From contig JADFCQ010000002.1 of assembly GCA_015223225.1 (NCBI GenBank), positions 372,001-436,000 on the forward strand: a stretch of DNA of 64,000 nt. The letters are read 5' to 3'. The notes under the pieces are model-generated. The model was not told the origin of the DNA. It did not search any database and saw only the letters and a program-made list of their open reading frames with translations. Of the stretch, positions 47,029-55,211 are shown piece after piece. This stretch comes from Acetobacteraceae bacterium H6797 (lineage in GTDB: Bacteria > Pseudomonadota > Alphaproteobacteria > Acetobacterales > Acetobacteraceae). The position numbers and the translations under genes were made by a program. How positions within the stretch are numbered: the stretch's first letter is position 1; each line of letters begins with the position of its first letter.

Positions 47029-48228
47029 CTGTCGACCCGCAACGCGCGGGTTTTCTTCAGCGCCAGCCTCGTCTCCTGGACCGGCCTCTGGATGCACCGC
47101 GTCGCGGTCTCCTGGCTGGCCTGGGAGCTTACCGGCTCGGCTTTCTGGGTCGGGATGGCCGCCTTCTGCGACCTCGTCCCCGCCGTCTTCTTCAGCCCCA
47201 TCGCCGGCGCCGTGGCGGACCGGGTAGACCGGGTGCGGCTGACCATGCTCTCCCAGGCGCTGATCGGGCTGGAGGCCGCGGCGGTGGCCACGCTCACCGC
47301 CTGCGACGCGATCAATATCGGCATCCTGCTGACGCTCGAATTCCTCAACGGCATCAATGCGAGCTTCGCCCAGCCGGCCCGGCAGGCGATGATGCCAGGC
47401 CTCGTACCCAAGGGCGAATTGCCGGCGGCGGTGGCCTGCAACAGCCTGCTCTTCAATGTGGCGCGCTTCTTCGGCCCAGGCCTCGCGGGGCCCATCATCG
47501 CGCTTTATGGCGTGGTGCCGGCCATCGCCTGCAATGCCATCGCCTATACGCTCGCCTGTATCTCCGGCCTCTTCCTGGTGGTCGATCCCGAGGCGCGGCA
47601 GGGGCACAAGGCGAGCAACAGCCTCTTCGGCGAGGTGGCCGAGGGCGTTGTCTATGTGGCGCGGCATCCGGGGCTCGGGCCCATGCTGGCCTTCGCCTCC
47701 GTCACCGCCATCCTGCTGCGCGGCGTGCAGGAGATCCTCCCGCCCTTCGTCGAGCGGGTCTTCGGAAGGGGTGCGGAATCGCTCGCGCTGCTGACGAGCT
47801 GTTTCGCGGTGGGCGCGCTGGTCTCGGGCTTCATCGTGGCCCAGCGCGGGCGGGTGACGGGCGCCTCGCGCATCGCGGTCTATTCCATCCTGGCCCAGGC
47901 GGCCGCCATCGCGCTTTTCGTCGCGACCGATGTCTTCGCCGTCGGCATGGTCGCCGCGGTGCTGATCGGGGCAACCGCCTCGGCCCATGGCATTTCGGTG
48001 CAGCAATTGGCCCAGCATGCCTCCTCGCCTGCCATGCGCGGGCGGATCATCAGCCTCTGGGGCCTGATCAGCCGCGGCGGCCCGGCCATCGGCGCGCTCG
48101 GCCTCGGTGCGCTGGGGGAGGTGTTCGGCCTGCGCTGGCCCACCATGCTTGGCGCCTTCCTCAGCCTTTTCGCCATCGCCTGGGGCATCAGGCGGCTGAG
48201 CACCATGCAGCGCAATCTCGAGGGCTGA
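47029..48228 (+). CDS. MFS transporter (EntS/MFS-3 type)
   Basis: About 399 aa with 10-12 TM helices, major facilitator exporter of the MFS-3 class. The TM2-3 loop signature GAVADRVDRVRLTMLSQ is present. The first ATG (47092) would cut TM1 in half; the frame continues upstream through STRNARVFFSASLVSWTG to a CTG at 47029 with AGGGAGG before it, so a CTG start is proposed. Substrate unknown. It precedes the Gfo/Idh gene and may export a product of that region, which is speculation. Confidence 0.8.
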   Translation: MSTRNARVFFSASLVSWTGLWMHRVAVSWLAWELTGSAFWVGMAAFCDLVPAVFFSPIAGAVADRVDRVRLTMLSQALIGLEAAAVATLTACDAINIGILLTLEFLNGINASFAQPARQAMMPGLVPKGELPAAVACNSLLFNVARFFGPGLAGPIIALYGVVPAIACNAIAYTLACISGLFLVVDPEARQGHKASNSLFGEVAEGVVYVARHPGLGPMLAFASVTAILLRGVQEILPPFVERVFGRGAESLALLTSCFAVGALVSGFIVAQRGRVTGASRIAVYSILAQAAAIALFVATDVFAVGMVAAVLIGATASAHGISVQQLAQHASSPAMRGRIISLWGLISRGGPAIGALGLGALGEVFGLRWPTMLGAFLSLFAIAWGIRRLSTMQRNLEG

Positions 48229-48289
48229 CCGGCTTTCGCCAGCGGCCATGCGGCCTATAGTGCCGCGCGACAGGACAGGAGACGGACGA

Positions 48290-49267
48290 ATGTTGAAAGC
48301 CGCGATCGTGGGCATGGGCCGCTGGGGCCAGACCCTGGTGAACAGCGTGCAGGGCTCGAATTCGGCGGGCATCACCTTCGTCTCCGGCACGACCGGCCGC
48401 CTGGAGCGGGCGCGCGACTATGCCGCCGAGAAGAACATCCGCCTGCTCGACAGCTATGACGCCGTCCTGGCCGATCCCGAGGTGAAGGCCGTGGTGCTGG
48501 CCTCGCCGCACCAGATGCATGCCGAACAGGTGATCGCCGCCGCCAAGGCGGGCAAGCATGTCTTCGTCGAGAAGCCCTTCACCATGAGCAAGGCCTCGGC
48601 CGAGGCGGCGGTCGCGGCCTGCAAGGCGGCCGGCGTGGTGCTGGCGCTGGGCCATAACCGCCGCTTCCTGCCCGCCGTGGCCGAGGTGAAGGCCATGAAG
48701 GCCTCGGGCAAGCTCGGCACGGTGCTGCATGTCGAGGGCCAGTTCAGCGGCCCGGGGGCTGCGGCCTATAAGCCCGGCATGTGGCGCGCGGACCCGACCG
48801 AGAGCCCGCTCGGCGGCATGGGCGGCATGGGCATTCATATGATCGACATGTTCATCAACCTGATGGGCGAGATCGGGCAGGTTTCCGTCATCTCCCAGGC
48901 CCGTGTGCTGGAGAACGGGCTGGACGATACAACCGCCATGCTCTGCCGCTTCAAGGAGGGCGCCACCGGCACCTTCGCAACGCTCGCCCTGGCGCCGCGT
49001 TGCTGGCGCGTGGCCCTCTATGGCACCGAGGGCTGGGTGGAACTGGTGGATCATGAACGCCTCACCTTCCGCCCGCGCGAGGGCGAGGGTTTCGTGAAGG
49101 AATTCCCGAAGACCGATATCGAGGCGGCGGAACTCACCGCCTTCGCCGCCGCCGTGGCGGGCGGGCCCGCCTATCCGCTGCCGGTGGAGCAGGCGATCCA
49201 TGGCGTGGCGGTCTATGAGACCATGATCCGCGCTGCGGCGGCCCAGGGGCCGGTCGCGGTCTACTAG
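48290..49267 (+). CDS. Gfo/Idh/MocA family oxidoreductase
   Basis: 325 aa NAD(P)-dependent sugar/polyol dehydrogenase family protein, from the ATG at 48290 with AGGAGAC before it. Rossmann start MLKAAIVGMGRWGQTLVNS, catalytic GKHVFVEKPFTMS (EKP), and the C-terminal domain with GHNRRFLPAVAEV and GMGIHMIDMFINLMG (His as proton donor). Substrate unknown. The reading frame ends inside a 15-bp tandem repeat. It lies 56 bp before the RibD-type reductase gene and could be the first gene of that operon. Confidence 0.88.
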   Translation: MLKAAIVGMGRWGQTLVNSVQGSNSAGITFVSGTTGRLERARDYAAEKNIRLLDSYDAVLADPEVKAVVLASPHQMHAEQVIAAAKAGKHVFVEKPFTMSKASAEAAVAACKAAGVVLALGHNRRFLPAVAEVKAMKASGKLGTVLHVEGQFSGPGAAAYKPGMWRADPTESPLGGMGGMGIHMIDMFINLMGEIGQVSVISQARVLENGLDDTTAMLCRFKEGATGTFATLALAPRCWRVALYGTEGWVELVDHERLTFRPREGEGFVKEFPKTDIEAAELTAFAAAVAGGPAYPLPVEQAIHGVAVYETMIRAAAAQGPVAVY

Positions 49268-49310
49268 GGCGCAGTCTACTAGGGCCCGGTCTACTAGGGC
49301 GCGGTCTGCT
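49259..49310 (+). repeat. 15-bp tandem repeat at the 3' end of the Gfo/Idh gene
   Basis: Three copies of GTCTACTAGGGCNCN at 49259, 49274 and 49289 plus a partial copy (GTCTGCT) at 49304. The first copy contains the gene's own Val-Tyr-stop; each further copy repeats an in-frame TAG. A recent local duplication by slippage is likely. Confidence 0.9.
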
Positions 49311-49323
49311 GAAGGAGAGGCGC

Positions 49324-50130
49324 TTGGCAGGGATGGACGATAGCGAGGCGGCCGCCTGGGCGGCGCTCTCCGCCCGGCGCGACGGCGCGGGGGCGGCCCT
49401 GCCCGCGCATCCCCTCACCTCGCTTTTCGCGCGGCTTTTCGAGCCGCCCACCGCGCCCGACGGCTGCATCGTCATCGGCCGCCTGGCCCAGACGCTGGAC
49501 GGGCGCATCGCGGCGAGGAACGGCCAGAGCCAATGGATCGGCGGGCCGGGCGACATGCTCCATACCCACCGGCTGCGCGCTCTCTGCCACGCCGTGGTGG
49601 TGGGCGCCGGCACGGTGAAGCATGACGATCCGCAGCTGACCACCCGGCTGGTGGAAGGCCCGAGCCCGCTGCGCGTGGTGATCGATACCGAGCGGCGACT
49701 GGGCACCGAATATCGCGTCTTCGCTCCGGGCGGGCCGCCGACGCTGCTGGCCTGCGCCGAAGACAGGCCCGGCGGCCCCACCCATGGCGTGGCCGAGGTG
49801 CTGAGCCTGCCGCGCTGCGAGATGGCCGGGCTCCGGCTCCCCGCCCTGTTGGCCGCCCTGGCCGCGCGGGGCATCACCCGGATTTTCGTCGAGGGCGGCG
49901 GCATCACCGTCTCCCGCTTCCTCGCCCAGGGGTTGCTGGACCGGCTGCACCTGACCGTCGCCCCCATCATTCTCGGCTCGGGCAAGCCCGCCTTCGCCCT
50001 GCCCGAGGCGCAATGCATCGATGACGGCATCCGCGCGGGCTGGGAGGTGCATCGCGTGGGCGATGACCTGCTCTGCGACCTCGCGCTGAACCGCGCCCGC
50101 CCGCGCATCTGCGACGGGGACGCGCCGTGA
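49324..50130 (+). CDS. RibD C-terminal-type pyrimidine reductase
   Basis: 268 aa, RibD-C/dihydrofolate-reductase fold without the RibD deaminase domain. Features: VIGRLAQTLDGRIAARNGQSQWI (substrate site), VVVGAGTVKHDDPQLTTRLV (typical of RibD) and RIFVEGGGITVSRFLAQG (NADPH glycine motif). In riboflavin synthesis this domain reduces the ribosyl side chain of a pyrimidine amine. The TTG at 49324 sits 3 nt after AAGGAGAGG; the ATG at 49333 is the alternative. First gene of a tight operon with MDR, PTPS-like, GT4 and methyltransferase genes, so it is likely a dedicated pathway enzyme. Confidence 0.88.
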   Translation: MAGMDDSEAAAWAALSARRDGAGAALPAHPLTSLFARLFEPPTAPDGCIVIGRLAQTLDGRIAARNGQSQWIGGPGDMLHTHRLRALCHAVVVGAGTVKHDDPQLTTRLVEGPSPLRVVIDTERRLGTEYRVFAPGGPPTLLACAEDRPGGPTHGVAEVLSLPRCEMAGLRLPALLAALAARGITRIFVEGGGITVSRFLAQGLLDRLHLTVAPIILGSGKPAFALPEAQCIDDGIRAGWEVHRVGDDLLCDLALNRARPRICDGDAP

Positions 50131-51083
50131 CCCAGGCCCGCGCCTTCTGGACCGTGGGGTCCGGACAGGGCGAGATCCGCCCCGAAGCCCTGCCGCCGCG
50201 CGGGGAGGATCAATGCCTCATCCGCGCCCTGGCCAGCGGCGTATCGCGCGGCACCGAGCGCCTCGTCTTCGCGGGCCGTGTGCCGGAGAACCAGCACGCG
50301 ACCATGCGATGCCCGCTTCAGGCCGGCGATTTTCCCTATCCCGTCAAATACGGCTACGCCGCCGTGGGGCTGGTGGAGGAAGGGAAGCACGCCGGGAAGC
50401 GCGTCTTCTGCCTGCATCCGCACCAGGACCGTTTCCTCGCCCCCGAGGGCATGTGCGTGCCCGTGCCCGATGCCCTGCCCGACGCCCGCGCCGTGTTGGG
50501 CGCGAATATGGAAACGGCGGTGAATATCCTCTGGGATGCGCGCCCGGCGCTCGGCGAGAAGGTGCTGGTGATCGGCGCCGGCGTGGTCGGGCTGCTCGCC
50601 GCGAGCCTCGCCGCGAAAGTTCCGGGCATGACGGTGACGGTCTGCGATATCGACCCTTCGCGCCGCGCCATCGCCGAGGCCATGGGCGCAAGCTTCGCCC
50701 TGCCTGAAGAGGCTCCCGGGCAGCAGGAACTCATCATCCATGCCAGTGCCAGCCCGGAAGGTCTGCGGCTGGCCCTCTCGCGCGCCGCCTTCGAGGGCCG
50801 AATTCTCGAAGCTTCCTGGTTCGGCGACAAGCAGGTCGCCCTGCCACTCGGCGAGAGCTTCCACAGCAAGCGGCTGCAGCTGCTCTCCACCCAGGTAGGC
50901 GCCGTTTCGCCCGCCATGCGCGGCCGCCGCGCCTATGCCGATCGCCTGGCGCTCGCCCTCTCGCTGCTGGAAGATGCGCGCTACGATGCGCTGCTGAGCC
51001 CCGAGACGCCCTTCGAGAAACTCCCCGAGGCCATGCCGGCCCTGCTCGCCGGCAATGCCCTCTGCCCCGTTATCCGCTATTGA
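50127..51083 (+). CDS. MDR (zinc-alcohol-dehydrogenase-like) oxidoreductase
   Basis: 318 aa medium-chain dehydrogenase/reductase fold. The NAD(P) motif is KVLVIGAGVVGLLAASLAAK, preceded by a GroES-like half (SGVSRGTERLVFAGRVPE; YPVKYGYAAVGLVEEG). The catalytic zinc ligands of alcohol dehydrogenases (Cys and GHE) are not seen, so it resembles the metal-free branch near bacteriochlorophyllide dehydrogenase BchC. It overlaps the RibD-type gene by 4 bp. Substrate unknown; the operon suggests a small molecule with an alcohol or ketone made from a pterin/pyrimidine precursor. Confidence 0.85.
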   Translation: MTQARAFWTVGSGQGEIRPEALPPRGEDQCLIRALASGVSRGTERLVFAGRVPENQHATMRCPLQAGDFPYPVKYGYAAVGLVEEGKHAGKRVFCLHPHQDRFLAPEGMCVPVPDALPDARAVLGANMETAVNILWDARPALGEKVLVIGAGVVGLLAASLAAKVPGMTVTVCDIDPSRRAIAEAMGASFALPEEAPGQQELIIHASASPEGLRLALSRAAFEGRILEASWFGDKQVALPLGESFHSKRLQLLSTQVGAVSPAMRGRRAYADRLALALSLLEDARYDALLSPETPFEKLPEAMPALLAGNALCPVIRY

Positions 51084-51096
51084 GGACCGCCCCACG

Positions 51097-51495
51097 ATGT
51101 TCAGCCTCACCGTCGCCGACCATGTGATGATCGCCCATTCCTTCGGGGGGGCGGAATTCGGCCCGGCGCAGAAGGTGCATGGCGCGACTTTCGTGGTGGA
51201 GGCCGAGTTCCGCGCGCCGAAGCTCGATCGCCTGAACCTGCTGGTCGATATCGCCGCCGCGCGGGTGGAGCTTCGCAAGATCCTCGACAGTTTCGACTAC
51301 AACAATCTCGACACCCTGCCGCAATTCGCCGGGCAGAACACCACGACCGAATATCTCTGCTTCCATATCCACGGCCTGCTCGTCGCGGCTCTGAAGGAAG
51401 GCAAGCTCGGCAAGGGCGGCGAGGGCGTCACCGCCATCAAGGTGCTGCTGCGCGAGAGCCCCCTCGCCTGGGCCGCCTATGAAGCCGAGGTCTGA
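51097..51495 (+). CDS. 6-pyruvoyl-tetrahydropterin synthase fold protein, degenerate active site
   Basis: 132 aa, PTPS/QueD family by length and fold pattern (MFSLTVADHVMIAHSF start; FDYNNLDTLP; IKVLLRES). Compared with E. coli QueD, zinc His H14 (IAHSF) and H28 (VHGAT) remain, but the third His is A30, the catalytic Cys position is A24, and the catalytic His of LDHHYLN is Y68. The pterin-anchoring Glu (E120) and D67 remain. It should thus not carry out the normal lyase reaction, but it may still bind a pterin. It lies 13 bp after the MDR gene and 3 bp before GT4. Confidence 0.85.
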   Translation: MFSLTVADHVMIAHSFGGAEFGPAQKVHGATFVVEAEFRAPKLDRLNLLVDIAAARVELRKILDSFDYNNLDTLPQFAGQNTTTEYLCFHIHGLLVAALKEGKLGKGGEGVTAIKVLLRESPLAWAAYEAEV

Positions 51496-51498
51496 GCC

Positions 51499-52545
51499 AT
51501 GAAGATCGCGCTCCTCGTCCCGGGCCCCTTCACCATCGTCTCCGGCGGCTACAATTACGACCGCCGCGTGGTCGCCGGGCTCCGCGCCCTCGGCCATGAG
51601 GTGCAGGTGGTGGAGCTGACCGGCCGCCACCCGCTGCCGGATGCGGCGGCCGAGGCCTCGGCGCTCGCCGCACTCGATGCCGTGCCCAAGGATGTCGCGC
51701 TGGTCATCGACGGGCTCGGCCTGCCGGCTCTCGCGAGCCGGGCGCAGGAGCTGGTGGAGCGCGGCGCGGTCGGGCTCATCCATCACCCGACGGCGCTGGA
51801 GCCGGGCTATACCGACGAGGAACGCGAGTCCCTCAAGGCGCGCGAGAAGGCGCTCTTCACCTCGATGAAGGCGCTGATCGCAACCTCGCCGCTGACCGGC
51901 CGGCAGCTCACCGAGGAATTCGCCGTCGATCCCGCCCGCGTCACCATCGTCGAGCCGGGGACGGACCCCGCGCCGCGCAGCGAAGGCTCGAAGAGCGAGG
52001 TGGTGCAGATCCTCACCGTCGCCGTGCTGGTGCCGCGCAAGGGGCATGACGTGCTGCTGCGCGCCCTCGCCCGGCTCACCGACCTGGACTGGCACCAGAC
52101 CTTCGTCGGCAGCCCGCGCGACCCGGTCTATGCGCGCCAGCTCGAAGCCCTGGTGGAGGAACTCGGCCTTACCGGCCGCGTGACCTTCGCGGGCGAGGAA
52201 ACCGACGCGCAGCTCGAGAAGCGTTATGCCGGCGCCGATCTCTTCGCGCTGGCCACCTATTGGGAAGGCTATGGCATGGCCGCGGCCGAGGCCCTGGCCC
52301 GCGGCCTGCCGGTCGCCATCACCGCCGGGGGCGCCATCGCGGAAGTGGTGCCGCCGCAGGCCGGCGTGATCGCCCCGCCGGGCGACCATAACGTGCTCTC
52401 CCGTGCCATGCGCCGCCCCATCGCCGATCCGGACCTGCGCCGCGAGATGGCCGATGCCGCCTGGGAGGCCGGGCAGCGCCTGCCGCGCTGGGACGATCGC
52501 GCGGCGCTCTTCGTCACCGTCATCGAGAAGGCGCTCGCCCCGTGA
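51499..52545 (+). CDS. Family 4 (GT-B) glycosyltransferase
   Basis: 348 aa, no TM segment. N-terminal Rossmann half MKIALLVPGPFTIVSGGYNYDRRV with the GG loop; C-terminal nucleotide-sugar half with AVLVPRKGHDVLLRAL and the retaining GT motif TYWEGYGMAAAEALARGLPV (E-x7-E). Start 3 nt after the PTPS-like gene; the end overlaps the methyltransferase. The donor would be an NDP- or UDP-sugar. The operon makes glycosylation of a small molecule more likely than of a polysaccharide (inference). Confidence 0.9.
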   Translation: MKIALLVPGPFTIVSGGYNYDRRVVAGLRALGHEVQVVELTGRHPLPDAAAEASALAALDAVPKDVALVIDGLGLPALASRAQELVERGAVGLIHHPTALEPGYTDEERESLKAREKALFTSMKALIATSPLTGRQLTEEFAVDPARVTIVEPGTDPAPRSEGSKSEVVQILTVAVLVPRKGHDVLLRALARLTDLDWHQTFVGSPRDPVYARQLEALVEELGLTGRVTFAGEETDAQLEKRYAGADLFALATYWEGYGMAAAEALARGLPVAITAGGAIAEVVPPQAGVIAPPGDHNVLSRAMRRPIADPDLRREMADAAWEAGQRLPRWDDRAALFVTVIEKALAP

Positions 52546-53414
52546 CCGAGGTTTTCGACGGCGACTGGCTGGACCAGCGCGAGGGTTTCGACGCCCAGGC
52601 CCGCTCGCCCGAACTGGCGCTGATGCTGGCCGATGCGCTCCCCGCCCGGCCCCGCCTGCTGGATCTCGGCGCGGGCACCGGCTCGCTCGCGCGCTGGATG
52701 GGGCCGCTCATCGGGCGGTCGCAGGCCTGGACGCTGGTGGATGCCGACCGGCTGCTGATCGAGCGCGCCTTCGTCACCATCAGCGACCGCGCCAATGCCG
52801 TGGGCTGGAACACCACCTGGCCCGGCAAGCGCACGCTGCTGGTGCATTCCCCGCGCGGCACCTGGCGCATCGAGGGGCTCCAGGCCGATCTGCGCGCCAT
52901 TCCGGGCAGCCTGCCACTGCATAATATCGATGCCGTGGTCTGCACCGCGCTTTGCGATCTCGTCTCGGCCGCCTGGGTCGAGAAGATCGCCGCCGCCTGC
53001 GCCGCGCGCCGCCTGCCCTTCTATGCCGCGCTGAATGTCGATGGCCGCGAGCGCTTCATCCCGCCGCATCCGCTCGACGGGCTGGTGATGGGCGGCTTCA
53101 CCCGCGACCAGGGCCGCGACAAGGGCTTCGGCGGCCGCGCGCTCGGGCGACAGGCAACGGCGGCGCTGACGGCGGCCTTCAAGGCGCAGGGTTACGAGGT
53201 GCATCACGCGGCCAGCCCCTGGGTCGCGGGCCCGGGCCATTCCGAATTCGCCGCGACCCTCGCCTGGGGCCATGCCGAGGCGGCGATGAATGCCCTGCCG
53301 CGCGAAAGCGCCCGCATCGAGGCCTGGGCCGAGACGCGCGAACGCCAGGCGGTCAACGGCAAGCTCCAGGCCCGGATCGGCCATACCGATCTCCTGGCGC
53401 TGCCGCCCAAGTAA
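52542..53414 (+). CDS. SAM-dependent methyltransferase (class I)
   Basis: 290 aa, starting at a GTG overlapping the GT4 stop (GTGA). Motif I LLDLGAGTGSLARWMGPL binds SAM, with TLVDAD as the acidic loop and DAVVCTALCDLVSAAWVEK as motif IV region. The C-terminal 90 residues (SPWVAGPGHSEFAATLAWGHAEA) look like a substrate domain. Acceptor unknown; last member of the five-gene pathway operon. The tetronate kinase gene follows after 14 bp and might share the transcript. Confidence 0.88.
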   Translation: MTEVFDGDWLDQREGFDAQARSPELALMLADALPARPRLLDLGAGTGSLARWMGPLIGRSQAWTLVDADRLLIERAFVTISDRANAVGWNTTWPGKRTLLVHSPRGTWRIEGLQADLRAIPGSLPLHNIDAVVCTALCDLVSAAWVEKIAAACAARRLPFYAALNVDGRERFIPPHPLDGLVMGGFTRDQGRDKGFGGRALGRQATAALTAAFKAQGYEVHHAASPWVAGPGHSEFAATLAWGHAEAAMNALPRESARIEAWAETRERQAVNGKLQARIGHTDLLALPPK

Positions 53415-53428
53415 TCAGGATTAGGACT

Positions 53429-54682
53429 ATGCCTCTGCTCGGCTGCATCGCCGATGATTTCACCGGCGCGACGGACCTCGCCTCCATGCTCGTGCGCCAT
53501 GGCATGACGGCGGTGCAGGTGATCGGCGTGCCGCATGGGCCGGTGCCCGAGGCGGATGCGGTGATCATCGCGCTCAAATCCCGCACCATCCCCGCGAAGG
53601 AGGCGATCGCCGAGAGCCTCGCCGCCTGCGACGCGCTGCTGGCCATGGGCGCGAAGCAGATCTTCTTCAAATACTGCTCGACCTTCGACAGCACCGAGGC
53701 GGGCAATATCGGCCCCGTCGCGGATGCGCTGATGAAGCGGCTCGGCGGCTCGCTGGCCGTCGCCTGCCCGGCTTTCCCGGCCAATGGTCGGACGGTGTAT
53801 CTGGGCCATCTCTTCGTCGGCAATGCGCTGCTCAACGAGAGCGGGATGGAGAACCACCCGCTCACGCCCATGACCGACCCCAACCTGCTCCGCGTGCTGA
53901 CGCGGCAGACCGAGGGCGGCGTGGGCCTCGTGCCCTTCCCCGTGGTGCAGCAGGGTGCGGGGGCCATCCGCACCGCCCTGTCGCGCCTAGCCGATTCCGG
54001 GCGGCGCTACGCCATCACCGACGCGGTGACGGATGAGAACCTGATGGCCATCGGCGAGGCCGTGGCGGCCCATCCGCTGGTCACCGGCGGGTCGGGCGTG
54101 GCCATGGGCCTGCCGGGGAATTTCCGCCGTGCCGGGCTGCTGCCCGCGCGTGAGGATGCGGGCGCCTTGCCCCCACGCCAGGGGCTCATGGCCGTGCTCG
54201 CCGGCTCCTGCTCGCGCGCGACCCTCGCCCAGATCGGCTATGCCCGCGCCAGCGACCTGCCGGTGCTGGAACTCGACGCGCTGGCGAAGCCCGATGCGAA
54301 GGAACTCGCGCGCCAAGCCATCGACTGGATGGCGGACAAGCTCTCCACCGAGCGGCCCCTGGTGATCGCGGGCTCGGCCCCGCCCGAGAAGGTCGCCGCC
54401 CTCCAGGCGAAGCTCGGCCGCGAGGCGGCGGGCGCGCTCATCGAGCGGGCACTCTCCCATGTGGCGGAGGAGATGTTCCATCGCGGCGTGGGCCAGCTCG
54501 TGGTGGCGGGCGGGGAGACTTCCGGCGCGGTCGTCTCGCGCCTGGCCGTCACCAGCCTGCGCATCGGCGAGGAGATCGACCCCGGCGTGCCCTGGACCTA
54601 TGCCGCGCCCATCGGCATCCATCTCGCCCTGAAATCGGGAAATTTCGGCGGGCGGGATTTCTTCCTGCGCGCTTTCGATTGA
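53429..54682 (+). CDS. otnK: Four-carbon acid sugar kinase, 3-oxo-tetronate kinase (DUF1537) type
   Basis: 417 aa. The N-terminal half begins LGCIADDFTGATDLASML, the DUF1537 signature; the ATP-binding C-terminal half has LVVAGGETSGAVVSRL and ends SGNFGGRDFFLRAFD. OtnK phosphorylates 3-oxo-tetronate in four-carbon acid-sugar breakdown together with OtnC and OtnI, none of which is visible here. The specific symbol is a guess within the family (4-hydroxythreonine and tetronate kinases are alike). The ATG has GGATTAGGA upstream. Confidence 0.82.
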   Translation: MPLLGCIADDFTGATDLASMLVRHGMTAVQVIGVPHGPVPEADAVIIALKSRTIPAKEAIAESLAACDALLAMGAKQIFFKYCSTFDSTEAGNIGPVADALMKRLGGSLAVACPAFPANGRTVYLGHLFVGNALLNESGMENHPLTPMTDPNLLRVLTRQTEGGVGLVPFPVVQQGAGAIRTALSRLADSGRRYAITDAVTDENLMAIGEAVAAHPLVTGGSGVAMGLPGNFRRAGLLPAREDAGALPPRQGLMAVLAGSCSRATLAQIGYARASDLPVLELDALAKPDAKELARQAIDWMADKLSTERPLVIAGSAPPEKVAALQAKLGREAAGALIERALSHVAEEMFHRGVGQLVVAGGETSGAVVSRLAVTSLRIGEEIDPGVPWTYAAPIGIHLALKSGNFGGRDFFLRAFD

Positions 54683-54685
54683 GAT

Positions 54686-54736
54686 GCTGCTTCATCAGGC
54701 GGGCCGGCGCCTCAGCCGCCAGCCTGATGAAACAGC
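54686..54736. repeat. 51-bp inverted repeat between otnK and mgsA
   Basis: 15-bp arms GCTGCTTCATCAGGC and GCCTGATGAAACAGC with one mismatch and a 21-nt centre that can pair further (GGCC and GGC...GCC). It starts 3 nt after the otnK stop. No U-tract follows. It may be an mRNA-end hairpin or an operator for mgsA. Confidence 0.6.
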
Positions 54737-54812
54737 CTCCGACCTGCGCCCGCTTCCGGCGAAGGCCGGGAGCGTGTATCGCAGGCGCCATCGCTGACCG
54801 CTGGAGCCTCAG

Positions 54813-55211
54813 ATGCCGCTCACCATCTCGATCGTCGCGCATGACCGCATGAAGCCCGCCATGGCCGAATGGGTCGCGCGCCATGCGGCGCATCTCCAGG
54901 GCCATCGCCTGGTCTGCACCGCCACCACAGGCGGCGTGGTGCGCCAGCACTGCCCCGATCTCGACATCACCACGGTGAAGAGCGGCCCGCTCGGCGGCGA
55001 CCAACAGATCGGCGGCATGATAGCCGAAGGGAAGGTCAACGCGCTGATCTTCTTCCCCGACCCCATGACGCCCATGCCCCATGATGTCGACGTGAAGGCT
55101 CTGCTGCGCATCGCGCTGCTGTATGACGTGCCCTGCGCCTTCAACCCGGCGACCGCCGACATGCTCATCGCCGGCGGGCTGCTCGCCGCGAAAGCCCCCT
55201 CGGCGGCCTAA
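54813..55211 (+). CDS. mgsA: Methylglyoxal synthase
   Basis: 132 aa. Turns dihydroxyacetone phosphate into methylglyoxal and phosphate. Family motifs: IVAHDRMKPAMAEWV, TATTGG (phosphate binding), SGPLGGDQQIGGMI with the catalytic Asp, and the catalytic His in FFPDPMTPMPHDVDVKALLR. The frame is complete; the stop overlaps the convergent corC-type stop by 3 bp. The place after a tetronate kinase may be chance. Confidence 0.93.
   Translation: MPLTISIVAHDRMKPAMAEWVARHAAHLQGHRLVCTATTGGVVRQHCPDLDITTVKSGPLGGDQQIGGMIAEGKVNALIFFPDPMTPMPHDVDVKALLRIALLYDVPCAFNPATADMLIAGGLLAAKAPSAA

Noticed and set aside
51097-51495. queD of the queuosine pathway
   Set aside because: Key catalytic Cys and His are missing and no queC, queE or queF is nearby.
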